Assembly (NCBI GenBank): GCA_011009095.1
Contig: VTPC01091272.1
Location: 306,732 to 370,731 of the forward strand
DNA from: Ignelater luminosus
Lineage: Eukaryota; Arthropoda; Insecta; Coleoptera; Elateridae
Direction of reading: 5' to 3'
Length of the DNA stretch: 64,000 nt
In this document: in pieces, positions 37,901 through 49,900 of the stretch
How positions within the stretch are numbered: position 1 is the stretch's first letter
Layout of the letters: each line of letters opens with the position of its first letter
Position numbers and translations under genes: made by a program
Notes under the pieces: model-generated
The model's input: only the letters and a program-made list of their open reading frames with translations
Told to the model about the DNA's origin: nothing
Databases searched by the model: none

Positions 37901-40900
37901 TTTACTGTAAGAGAAGGAACCAAGTTTGTTTTTCCAGAAGATGCTGCTTGTTCAAGGTAAAATAACCAAGGCAACTAACATTGTACGTAGTCATATCGTA
38001 ATGGTGTAAAGAATCAAACAGTTTGCATACCAAACACACTCAAAGAAAAAACTAAAGATCGGAATCAAAAAATCTTTTTGTGTCATTATAACTCACAGTT
38101 CAAGTAGCACAAAACACAAATTTTCTTTTTTAATCTTCCATACTCTTGAAACCAGTAAAGTCATTGATTTGGGTTTTGCGGTAGTAGCTACTTTAAGAAA
38201 ATAGAAGAAAAAGTTTTTCTTTGCCTTTGTTGTATCTTAAGCTTTCGCTCTCTGACTTACTTAATTGCGACTTAAAAACAAAACAATCTGTTAATTTTGT
38301 TACTAAGATGGACAGAGGTTCTAAAGCTGGTCTTGAACACGGACTCTTAAAGTTTTATTAAGTATGCCTTTGTTTACTAGATAATTTAGGATCAAAGGTT
38401 TTATGTTATAAGCAATATCTAAAGCCCCAAAACTTGTAGATATTTGCCTAAGAACTACTGAACACTCAGTTACAAGATTTGATTTATCCTTCTATGGACC
38501 TCAGAATTTTTACCGAATGTTGTACACCATAATGGAAAGATCCAATAGCAAGATCCTGACTTACTTTGTGGCTTATATATCAGAAGATGCGGTTTAAAAA
38601 GTTTGATGCATAATTTGCTTTAGTTTGGCCAAAACAAAATATAAATTGCCTTCTCAGAAAATTCTGTACAAACAGTCTACAAGATTACAGGTATTAGAAG
38701 TTTATACCTAGTCTAGCCATAAGTTCTTTCACAGAACTTTATTGTTTATTTCTACTACCTAAGTAATCGGAATAACCAACCGAAGGTATGCTATTTGTAG
38801 TCCTATCATTGTTTAATGTGAAAGTGTCAGAATCTTTGTGTAAAATTGTAAATAATAATAGAGTTGGGTAAAGAAAAGACCGTATAGCGGTTATTGGGTT
38901 ACATAAGTGTTGTCACACACCAACAACAATTTCTAAATTGTTGCAAAATCGAAGTAATATACAAAATTTGTTAACTGCACTATTAAACGATACACTAAAG
39001 TCTGCTCTGTTGTTGACAAACCGACCTCGCTCTGTGCAAACACCAAAAGTCGCAAAAGCTGTTAAGGCGCAAATTCAGGACCTCAGACTGAACCCTTATA
39101 AAAACAGAAAAGGTCGGCTGCTTACTCCACACTTAGAAAAGAATAGAGAAGATAGACTAAAGTAAAGAGATTCTTTGCAGGTACGCGAATAACAAGCAGT
39201 GCAGAATTATTTCTAAGGAGAGAGAAATTTTTACAATTTAGGGACATCCAAACAAGCAAAATGATACACTGTAACGTTCATAACAGTGCTGAAGATGCTG
39301 AAAAGGTCCTCTGTGTACAACGAGGTCATCTCCAGTATCTATCATGGTTTGGTTGGGAGTTTCTTATTTAGGTATCACTCCAGTTCATTGTTGTCGAAAA
39401 AGTGTCGAGACTAGAGCTAAGGTGTATGAAGCAGACATTCTGCCATGTTTAATATGAGCACTGGGTTTTTTAGCAAAGTCTAGAATCGCCTCACAAGACA
39501 AAGTTTTTTTTGAACATGAGAATTGGCACTTGTCAAGCCCAACAAAGTTTGGTGGTTTTTAGAGATGAAGGTGTGTGCTACGAAACACCAAAGTTTGGAG
39601 CAGTTATCTAAGGCCAAAGCAGTGGCCAATGTTGACACGGAAGTCGTGTTTACTGTCATAGATATCTGCCCTCGACGCTTATAATCCTGTATAAAGGCAC
39701 AAAGAACCATTTTGAATATTTTAATATTGAGTATTTACAATTTTATACTATTTATTTTCTAATAAAATCCCAGTATCTTGGTCTCATTTGTTTTATTTTC
39801 TATCGATTTAAATTTGAAACAGAACTTATGGCTAGACTATCTGCATGGAATTTAGAAAGCAAGATTATTAGAATTATTAATGGCTTTCTACTAATATGTT
39901 TTGATCAGATCTTGATGTGGCGTTTGTAAACGCCAATAGATGACCTTCTCGGTCATCAAGGTTGTGAAGAATAGCAGCCTGTATTTTAGTCTAGGTTTCT
40001 GCTAATCCACTTATGACAAGCTGGAAGGTGATATTAACTTTGTTGGGGCCTTTTTATGTAAAGAAGTCTAACCTATCAGATCATCAAGATCTTGACAAGA
40101 TGATCTTTGTAGTTCTAAAAAGTTCAGAAATGCAATCATTCCATTTTGCTAACTTATTTATAGTACAAAACTTAGGAAGAATAGAAAACCTAAATCAATC
40201 TTTAAACATTTGACTACCAATATAAGTAATGAGTTGCTAATTTTAATCTTACAATGCAATTTAATATGATTCATTATTTTGTAACTAGAGCATCATTGTT
40301 AAAAAATGAAGAGCCATTACAAGTATATATTTAGACTAAATGTTTCGAAGAACCGTTTGCTTTTACTTCTTTGCAAAGTTTTGATTTCACAAAGGCATTT
40401 ACTGACTTGAAGAATTATTGGTGCAAATTCTATTTAATCAGAATGAATTAAAAGCTTTGCAAGATTTCATGATACAAAGTAATCAGTAAAGTTCCTTAGC
40501 ACGAATTGTTTGGTTACCTTCATAAAACTACATAATTACAATTGGAATTGGATAAAGGTTAAGTAAAATATCAACTTGAACTTATTTTTTTTTATTTTTA
40601 TAGCATCCTATGACATACATTTTTAAAAATTTACTTCCAGGAAATTTTATCACCATCATGTTTTTGTGTTATGTTTTAGGGTATTGGAAGCTTATTTAGT
40701 GCTTTAAAAGTAGTCCGTTTATTACGACTGGGTAGAGTGGTACGAAAACTCGACAGATATTTGGAGTATGGGGCAGCAATGTTGATATTACTTCTATGTT
40801 TTTATATGTTGGTGGCCCACTGGTTGGCTTGTATTTGGTACTCGATCGGTCGTTCCGATGCCGATAATGGTGTTCAATACAGTTGGCTCTGGAAGCTGGC

Positions 40901-43900
40901 CAATGTTACACAAAGCCCTTATTCGTATGAGTGGCTAAACAATTCCGATAGCGCCGTGCTCACAAATGGACCCTCGAGAAAGGCAATGTATGTTACCGCT
41001 TTATATTTCACCATGACGTGTATGACCTCGGTGGGATTTGGAAATGTCGCCGCCGAAACCGACAACGAAAGGATTTTTACCATTTGTATGATGATTATCG
41101 CAGGTAATTAATATCTTCACAGTTTCATTTAATTCCTAAACTTCCATTACACGAATTCGATTTCAGTTTTTTAATTGGTGCAAGTTACAAAACACAACAG
41201 AATTCAACTCCCGAATTAATCAATACTTTACAATTCTTTTTTCTATAAAGGGTTGAAATGTAAAAATATGCGTACTAACTTACCCTTCTTTTATTGACAC
41301 GGTTTAATCAATCGATTTTCAATACAGAAAACTGACAGCGAATTGAATTTAATTCCGTTGGGTTAACCGAAGCTATAAAATAGAACAATTTACATGACAA
41401 ATTGAACGAGTGATGGGTTATAAAAGCCTCATACATGAGATCCCGAATTTATTTAAGTTTCTACAACAACAGCATTTTTGATAATAAAATGAAACAATGT
41501 TAGTAATTTAGATTAAAAAAGTATTTGTAAGTAAATAAATTAAGTGTAAATGATGAATATTAAATTAAATCGCTTTTACTTCGGGCTAATATATTTCTAT
41601 GGGATCGCTTGAAGTTGACAGCAGTTTGAACCCTTCCACTTTGATTTATTTTTGTAGACCCTTAAATACGAGCCGACTTTTTTTTACTTAGATTAATTTA
41701 ACATATTTCGTATGCAGAGATGTAGTTAACTGAAGTACCTGTAGACCGTAAAATAAACCGGGAGGTTTTGTCAACTTTTTGTAGCCTACACTGTTTTTCT
41801 TGTGCATTTATAGCGACAACTAAATGAATTGCTAAAGTTTTTGCTACTTCGTTATGGTATCTGTAATAAAACAAAATTCATTTTACTGTTTCTTTTTGAC
41901 TTTGCGAGTCTTTAGTGCAGTAAAAAGATTAATGAAGGGTAACTTCGTCTTTTTGTTATAATCTTTTGATCAAATTATGTGATTTCAAGAAGAGTAGCTA
42001 ACCCAAATGTTAAATATAATAGTTTTGTTTTATTCATTTCATCTATGGTTTAAATAATCTAACGTAAAAACTCATTAGTAAAATATATCCATATTATTCA
42101 AGAAATAATTTTGTTATTGTGCGAAACGAAATTCAGAATCGAACAAAGCGACGACCCAAACAAACGAACTTGCCCCTATGGGACCCCTCATGTCAATATG
42201 GTTAATAACTACGAATTGCTGAATGTTTACCAAGTTTTTTCAAAAGGAGGTCAGGAATGTTTTGGATTACATAGTGTGAAGTTTCGTCATTCAATACAAT
42301 CTAAAATCGTTACGTTCAATGACGTAACATTTTGTATTTTCGAATTCAGCAATTTTTAAAATTCCACGCTTCTAAAAGAATTTGATTATAATAATTTCCA
42401 TTCCATAGATTCACAGTAGAATTTTTCTTTTAAACCAGGATACCCTGTACGGTAAACCATGCTGTCCATAGAAATCTTAATTTGTAACGTCAGAGACAGA
42501 TTTGTTAGTGTCGTCCGAATCAATTTTGTTCTTTTGAACTTAAAAGGCTTTCTGCATTCATTTTGGTCTTAAAAGCTTGGACTTCATTCTAACCTTACTT
42601 TTAGCAGCGTATTTATTGCCATAAATCTTACCAAAAATAGCAATTTCATGGTAGACCAGATACGTAACAAATTGATTTAAACTTCCCCCAAGAAAATCAA
42701 TCTAGCAATCAATCAATCAGCCTTCCAAATCTTTTACTGATCTGTTTGCCATTTTTAGGAACTGAATTTCTTAGTCTGTTATATTTTTGGATAGCAGAAT
42801 GAATAAAATACTGGATGAAAGACTCAACTAAAATTCTCATCTTAAAGAATTACTAAAAACGCCACAATAGTATCATTAACATGTCGCAGAGTTTTTTGCA
42901 AAACTCGGGAACAAAAAACTAGCATAACCCAGTGAAAGCACTTACAGTCTCCAAATTAAGAAATCCCGGATTACAGACTATGAACTATACCTGAACAAGG
43001 AACTGTTAATTGGTACACTAATAAGAGGAAGAACTTGGAGCAAATGTTTGCGAACCTACAATCATCCAAGCTGAAACATTCTCCATTAAATAACATGCCC
43101 GGAAGAACTTATGAAAAGCATTCTAAGAGAAAACATTAATAGTCAGGTAGCTCTAAAAGTTCTAAGTTCATCTACCTGCAAATCGAAGCTTATCTGGGAA
43201 TGTTTGCAAGATCATCCGACTTTGCCTTAAATACCAAATAGCGGTTTTGTTATTGGGACATTAAAGGCAACGAGACTGCTGATCGCCTAGCAAAATAACG
43301 GCATACATTCACCTTTTATTGAACCTGAGCTTTTCTGTGTAATTGCAAAGCAATTGAACAACAAAGGCTGAATTGTCAACATGGGTGTTCTTAACTTCTG
43401 GAAATGTTAAAGAAATAGCCTCCAGAGCAATTTCAGATTTCTTTAGGAACCTGAACTTAAAATGAAACTAAATAGATCTGGGTAATCCCAAAAGATTTTT
43501 TAGGTCACAATGAAGAGAGGACAAAAATCTAAACGACCTAATAATAATCTTTTCTTGTTTGGTTGCTCACGTGCTTTACTTCAGAAGTAAATTGCTGCAT
43601 CATTGTGAAATCCTAAAATACAATTAAGTATGAAACTCGCATTGATACAGAAAGCTTTAGTCACTGTTTGACAACAACTGTTCTTGACGATCAAAATCCA
43701 CACAACTCTTGTTTAACTGATAACATTCGGATTTTTGATTAATTGACTGATCAAAGATATATCCTAGCAGTCTTTTGAGATTTTTGAAATATAAAGATTC
43801 TACCAAGCTTGTCTCGACTGTAGATGATCCAGCAGCGTGCGTGTCTTCGTAGGTACTATATTTAAATTTCGATCAGTTGTTATTCTTATCACTAAGGTTT

Positions 43901-46900
43901 CTAGTGAGTTGCTATATTTGCAAGATTCTGTACAGATTTATTTTATTTTCCCTCAGATCATAAAATCTGTATATAAAAAGTGTCATACGACTACAATCCC
44001 GAAGAAAAAAATCCTAAAAAATATCAATGACAATATACCAAATAAGATTTTTGTAAACTCTTAGACTACTAGTTCCTTTTTGCTTCTTCTTCTTAATCTG
44101 ACTTTTTCTGTGTAGTATGGTTTCTGTAGATTTCGACTCATAATTTCTTGGATGCTTGATATTTGGCCCATTGTTGTCGAGTAAATTTTCATTTCTACCA
44201 AGACTGTCTTAGGACAATGCTTTTATCTGGAAAATGAGTCGTCATATTTCACATTCTATTTTGGGAAGATACAACTGATTGGTCTGAGACACACCTTGTC
44301 ATCATTAACATGAAGAATCTTGTTTCTTATAAATTATCAATAGTAGAAAGATTGTTGGTGTTGCCCAAGAGTGTTAGTTTTATCCAGCTGGAAGTGTATC
44401 AGACATCCTTGAAGAATCTTATACATAGATGGTGCAATCATCAGATTTGAAAAGAATATTCATTTTGAGTTTTATAATTTAATACGACAGTAGAAGTTTT
44501 TTCCGGAAAGTGTATAGTATGTAGTAGTATAGTACTATAAGTATTTAATTAAAGATAATTGCCATCAGGATTTCTAGACGATTAAAGAGCTAGTTTTGAT
44601 CTAAAGTAAAAACCTACTGAGTATGCAGCGCTGCAAAGACTACATTTTAAAGGTAGTTTTGACTTACTTGGTTTTCTGTATTAAATTTAAAAGAAGTAAC
44701 CGAAGCATTAACAGAAAAAGTTCTTGTGGAACAGACTGGATAAAGAAGATTCTAACATAGAAGAACAAGGAAGAACTTACTAAGCGTAAAATACAATTTT
44801 GCATCAACCAACGACTGAATTAGTATTGTTTATTATTGATTTACGAGCTCAGTATCACAACGTTGCTTTATTAGTTACACGAAATTCGTTATCAAAACGG
44901 AAGAGTTTCTTATTTATGGGCAATGCTAATTGTAATGAAAAATAAACTGCACGTTTCACTTCTATTCCTGGACATCTTCAAGAAAAATGCAACCTTAAGC
45001 AGAGGTAATGCACCCTGTAGGACAGTTGTTGGTAACAGTTCGATATAGCTACCTCTAGAATTTAACTTCTACAGTAAAGATTCAACCTTACCAATTCATG
45101 TATATTCATTCGGAGAATTAAAAGACACCTGCGAAAGGCCTCTCCGACGCCAAACACTTAGAAAATGTTTACAAAAACTTCGAGAATCGACGATTTTGAC
45201 ATTTCACTACCACAACGACTACCATGACACAGTAATATCGCGGCTATGTTCTTACTACTCTCCGACAGCGTACCAACCAACAGTATCACAACCCAATTTC
45301 CCTAAACCACCTGGAGAACATTTATTCATTCAATTCGGCCCCACGCAAGATTGGGGTGGAATTCATTAAACAATAAATGAATGTTTAATTGCTTCTAACC
45401 TAACCACCCCCGGAGATCGCAGCCAGCACACACAACTGTCATTTTGCGAGTGACAGAAGCCGCCTATAACATTTATATGCGGGTCATGTTGCAGTAAGGG
45501 GTTGGTAGTGTGTGTGTAGCAGCTGATTTAGTTGCCAACCTCAGATGTGCTTAGAAATCGTGTTTGATTTTCGTCGGTTTCACTAAGATTAGATTAATTT
45601 TCTTTATCTCCGGCCACCTAATTGTGTTCTGTGAGTAATTCTCTACCTGCTGATACCAAGAACTTGCTCTCAAAACGTCGTCTTCCTAGGGGTAGCTATA
45701 TTGAACAATTATCCAGTTGTTTGTGCAATCGAGCACAATACATATATTGGAGCTGCCAAAACGACGGTATGCGGTATTCTTCGTGACCAAGTGCCTAAAG
45801 CGTACAAGTGATGGGTTTTGCAGACTATCAGATCAAATAGTTTTCTGCCATTAATTTTTGAGTTGTTATGTAATCCATCCTGACTTTGATAAAAACGATT
45901 CATGTTTTAGTCAAGGTAGTTTCTTCAACAGCTGCAACGGCCACATCTACCCCATTTGAATACTAATATTTACTTTCAGTTCCTGCAAGAACTTTTACTA
46001 GATCTGCCTTTAAATACAAAACAAGATATCTAGTTTCAGCATGACAGCACACATGCATACTATGGTTTGGAGATGCGTCAATATCTGAATCAGACTTTTC
46101 CAAACCTGCCGAAGAGAAGATCCTGTAGATTGAGTCTGATCTTACCACCTTGATTTTATTTCCTTGTGAAATCTCTTAAGTACAAAAAAATCTCTTCTGG
46201 TAAGAATGATGCCCGTTTAAGTATAGTCCCAAGTTATTCTAGAAATATTCTATAGGGTACGTGGATTTATAAACCGACGTATTAAAGTAAATTGCCAACA
46301 CTTTGAACAACTAATGTGAATAATTCACTTTGCAAAAATGATTGATCTATGGACACGATGGGATTTGCTTGTTTCGATGCCCTTTATAACTACCCAAAGT
46401 TTGGCGATCTAATTTTGGGCCATTTTCTATATTGCCAGTTGTTAGATCTATATGTATAATATTTCGTTTGGACTTTTGCCTAATTATGGCAAACGCTTGT
46501 TGCAAGAAATCCGATGATTTAATATCAAGTAGAATGAACTTGTACCTACTCTCCTTATCAGCAGTTGTTACTTTGCCAAATATCATCCATTTGTAATCCA
46601 GCGAGGTCTTTGCATTTTGTAATCTTTTTGTTTTAGACTTACTGTAATAATACAATATGTGCCTCTCGTTAGAGCTTTTATTGACGTAAGTCTTCTGCAA
46701 ATTCAACAGACTTCGATCTTGGCATATTAAGTGCTTACTCAGAATTGTGAATGGAAACCTTTTGGTTTTCTTTTCTATGCTATAATAAGTTTTATGCCTA
46801 CATGAAGGTTTTGAAGCTTTAACTTCGCCTAAATGGAATAATGAGAACAAGGCCAACCTCGGACGTTAAGTTTACCTCTGCACTGTCTCGTACTGGATAA

Positions 46901-49900
46901 GAAAGAGCAAACATTTAATATTGCCTCTGAGTGTACTAAGTTCTCCACATGGGATACTCAGTACGATATAGAATTCGACGCTTACCATTTGGATCTCAGA
47001 AACTACAAGAGATGCAAGGTCAGTTTAATTGAGACAAAGTTGCGTAGTTTGATGTTTCATGATAATCTAAAAAAAAATTTAATCTAACTTCATTTGTTTT
47101 TGAAATAACCTAAAAAAGCCTAATGTTATAATTTTTGTTTTTTCGCTAACTTCCTTATAAATGGATATTTAGACTTAATTTGATTTGATAGAGAGTTCTA
47201 TGTAGATTTTAGCAATGCGCCACATATTGAAAATGCTTTAATAATAAGGGAGTTATGGCCAATAAACAAAATTTAAAATATTCCATCTTTGAGATTATGT
47301 CAAAAACAAATAAAATTAGATTGAATTTCTTTTTAGATTATTATGAAGTATCAGAATCTACAACGTGTTCCAAGTTAACCCACCCCGTGTCTCTTGTATG
47401 CTCCGTATTCTCAATTGGCCTCCTGTTAGAGCCAAGTGTGTAATAAAACTGAGTAGTGGGTTCGGTTAGTTTTGTGGCAATATGACATTTGGTAACAGCA
47501 AAAGCCGTCAAAACAGAAAGCCTGATTCACTGCCTTTTTAGCTGAAATTTGAGAAATTCTTAATTTTGACCAAGTCCTGAAGGTAAACCTTGGAGTGAGG
47601 TATGGAGAGCCCTAAAAAAGATTGAAATGCCGAAGATGGGTGCTTGTTTGGTAATTTATTTTCCCAAGATAAAAATAGATTGATAATAATCGAGGTATAA
47701 ATCTACCAATATCTTTTAAAGGATTTAAACAGTTTCGAGGAAAGGGCTAAAACAACTAGTAAATTTTGAATAGAACAATCTTCATGGATAAGCTTCAAGT
47801 AAACAAACACCTTTACAAGTGAATGGAACTACCATAACTTGGGCATTCTTTGATTTGAGCAGAAAAGAGGAATTTGGTTTGGAAAGACAAAAGGTTAAAA
47901 AATAGAAAAATTGGTTTAATGCCTATGAAAGAAAAAAATACTATATGAAATGACCAAAACTTTGATTTCCCCTTTTCTCCCTCTTTCTCTCTTTAATACC
48001 CGTGGTATTATCTACAGGTATTTTAAAAAGAATGAAACTACGTTAAAAAATTCAATTTTAGCAGATGGGGGATTTTTCTCTAAGTACATAACTGAGAACG
48101 TTTCTATCATCATTCTCATACGAATGCACTTTAAGTTATTTCAACTTTCTGAGACTTTTTTACCTTTATCATTTTATAGGTTAAATGGATTTTCGCTTCT
48201 TTCAGTTGACAAGAATTAATTAAATAGGAAATTTGTAAACGAAAAACGTTTTAAGGCGATACGGATATACACAGAAAAGAAGTTAAAAAGGTCAATCAAC
48301 CCAGGTGCTTGCCAAAAGGATTTTATACAAATTACAGAATCAATAAATTTAAATAAAACTCAATTATTGCAAAAAAACGAATCAAAATGGTTTTGTAGGC
48401 GTTTCTTAAGTCTATACTTTTTATGTATTATTTCTTAGAAGGTCGTAGGTCAAATATCCGTCTTAATAATGAAACCTTAAATTGACGCGGACGATTTATA
48501 TTATTTATACAATCAGTATCTAAAGTGAAAATAAACTAAACTTTTGTCTTTAAAACGTCCCTGAAAAGACAAAAGTTGAAACTTCCATTTATGTTAATGC
48601 ATTACTTGAAGTTTTATTTTCAATCACATTAAGCTTCCATTTTAACATTTTACATTGTACTACATATCATAACATAAAGTGTTACAAACTATTTTATTCA
48701 GACTGAAACCATTCCTAACTCCTGTATATTTACTTTAGTGATATTCAAACTTCCAGTATTATAGCGAAATATCCTGAATAATGATGTCATTTAAACAATG
48801 TAGAGGGTTTATAGTTCTATTTTACGTCCTGAATATAAACTTCAATCATTCATAGCAGTCATACACAAAAGACTCAATGAATTTTGATTCTCAACTAGCT
48901 TTGAAATTTTGAAAGGAAATTATAGGCGTCATTTATTTAAATAAGAATACGAATCTATATACATAAATGCGAGATATAGCAAAATCTCCAAAAAGGATAA
49001 TAAAATTCTTATAAGCTCAAAAGTTTTATCCGTTTACTTTATTTTGTTGCAGATACAAAGAACTTTCAGCGCTTTCAAGAAACTTTTAATAAAGTATATT
49101 TAGATCTTTCATACAAATTACCTTCAAATTCCACCTTCATTAAGACATACTTGTTACTGTAAATCTTTTCGTGAGACATTTAATTTGTAATGTGTAAAGA
49201 AAACTTTTTTGAAAAAATGAATTTTTAATAAATAACTTTATTTTTATTCTTTAGCTCTGCTTTACGCCACCATCTTCGGTCATGTGACGACAATTATCCA
49301 ACAAATGACGAGCGCTACTGCTAAATATCACGACATGCTGAATAACGTACGGGAATTCATGAAACTCCACGAAGTACCAAAGGCATTGTCTGAACGAGTG
49401 ATGGACTACGTAGTATCAACATGGGCAATGACGAAAGGCCTTGATCAGGACAAGGTAAACAAATCTTAGGGTTCACAGGAATTGAGTTTTATAGCGCCCT
49501 ATAAATATGCTGCATCTGTCTTTTCCACCGATTTGTCCTTTAAAATTGTTTTTCTTCCTAATAACAATTTTATTCGTTTGTTTGTTAGGCATAAAATGAA
49601 AACGTAAACGTCTTTCTCTTTCGAAACAGCTTGACGTTTGTCAACAACAGCCTTTTATAAACATTTAAATGAGAATTTTTCCACTAGGTATTGAACTTCT
49701 GCCCGAAAGACATGAAGGCGGATATATGCGTTCACTTGAACCGAAAGGTATTCAACGAACATCCAGCCTTCCGACTTGCATCGGATGGGTGCCTCAGAGC
49801 TCTAGCGATGCACTTTACCATGTCACATTCTGCCCCGGGAGATCTCTTATATCACACCGGGGAATCTATCGATTCCTTATGCTTCATAGTCACTGGTTCG

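Larger units (their letters stand above)
11754..40679 (+). other. eag: eag intron, 28.9 kb, between S3 and S4 exons
   Basis: Phase 0, from GTAAGT to TATGTTTTAG. It is filled with decayed mobile elements that are listed separately, and these account for only part of its length. Mammalian KCNH1 carries an alternatively spliced 27-residue insert between S3 and S4 (known family fact). No exon encoding a comparable insert was recognised here. Confidence 0.95.
41104..49254 (+). other. eag: eag intron, 8.15 kb, interrupting S6
   Basis: Phase 1 intron from GTAATT to TTCTTTAG. Contents recognised are a LINE RNase H relic (about 42980-43640), a GC-rich island (45180-45560) and an unclassified minus-strand open frame (46347-46856). 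The remainder is AT-rich and unassigned. Confidence 0.95.
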
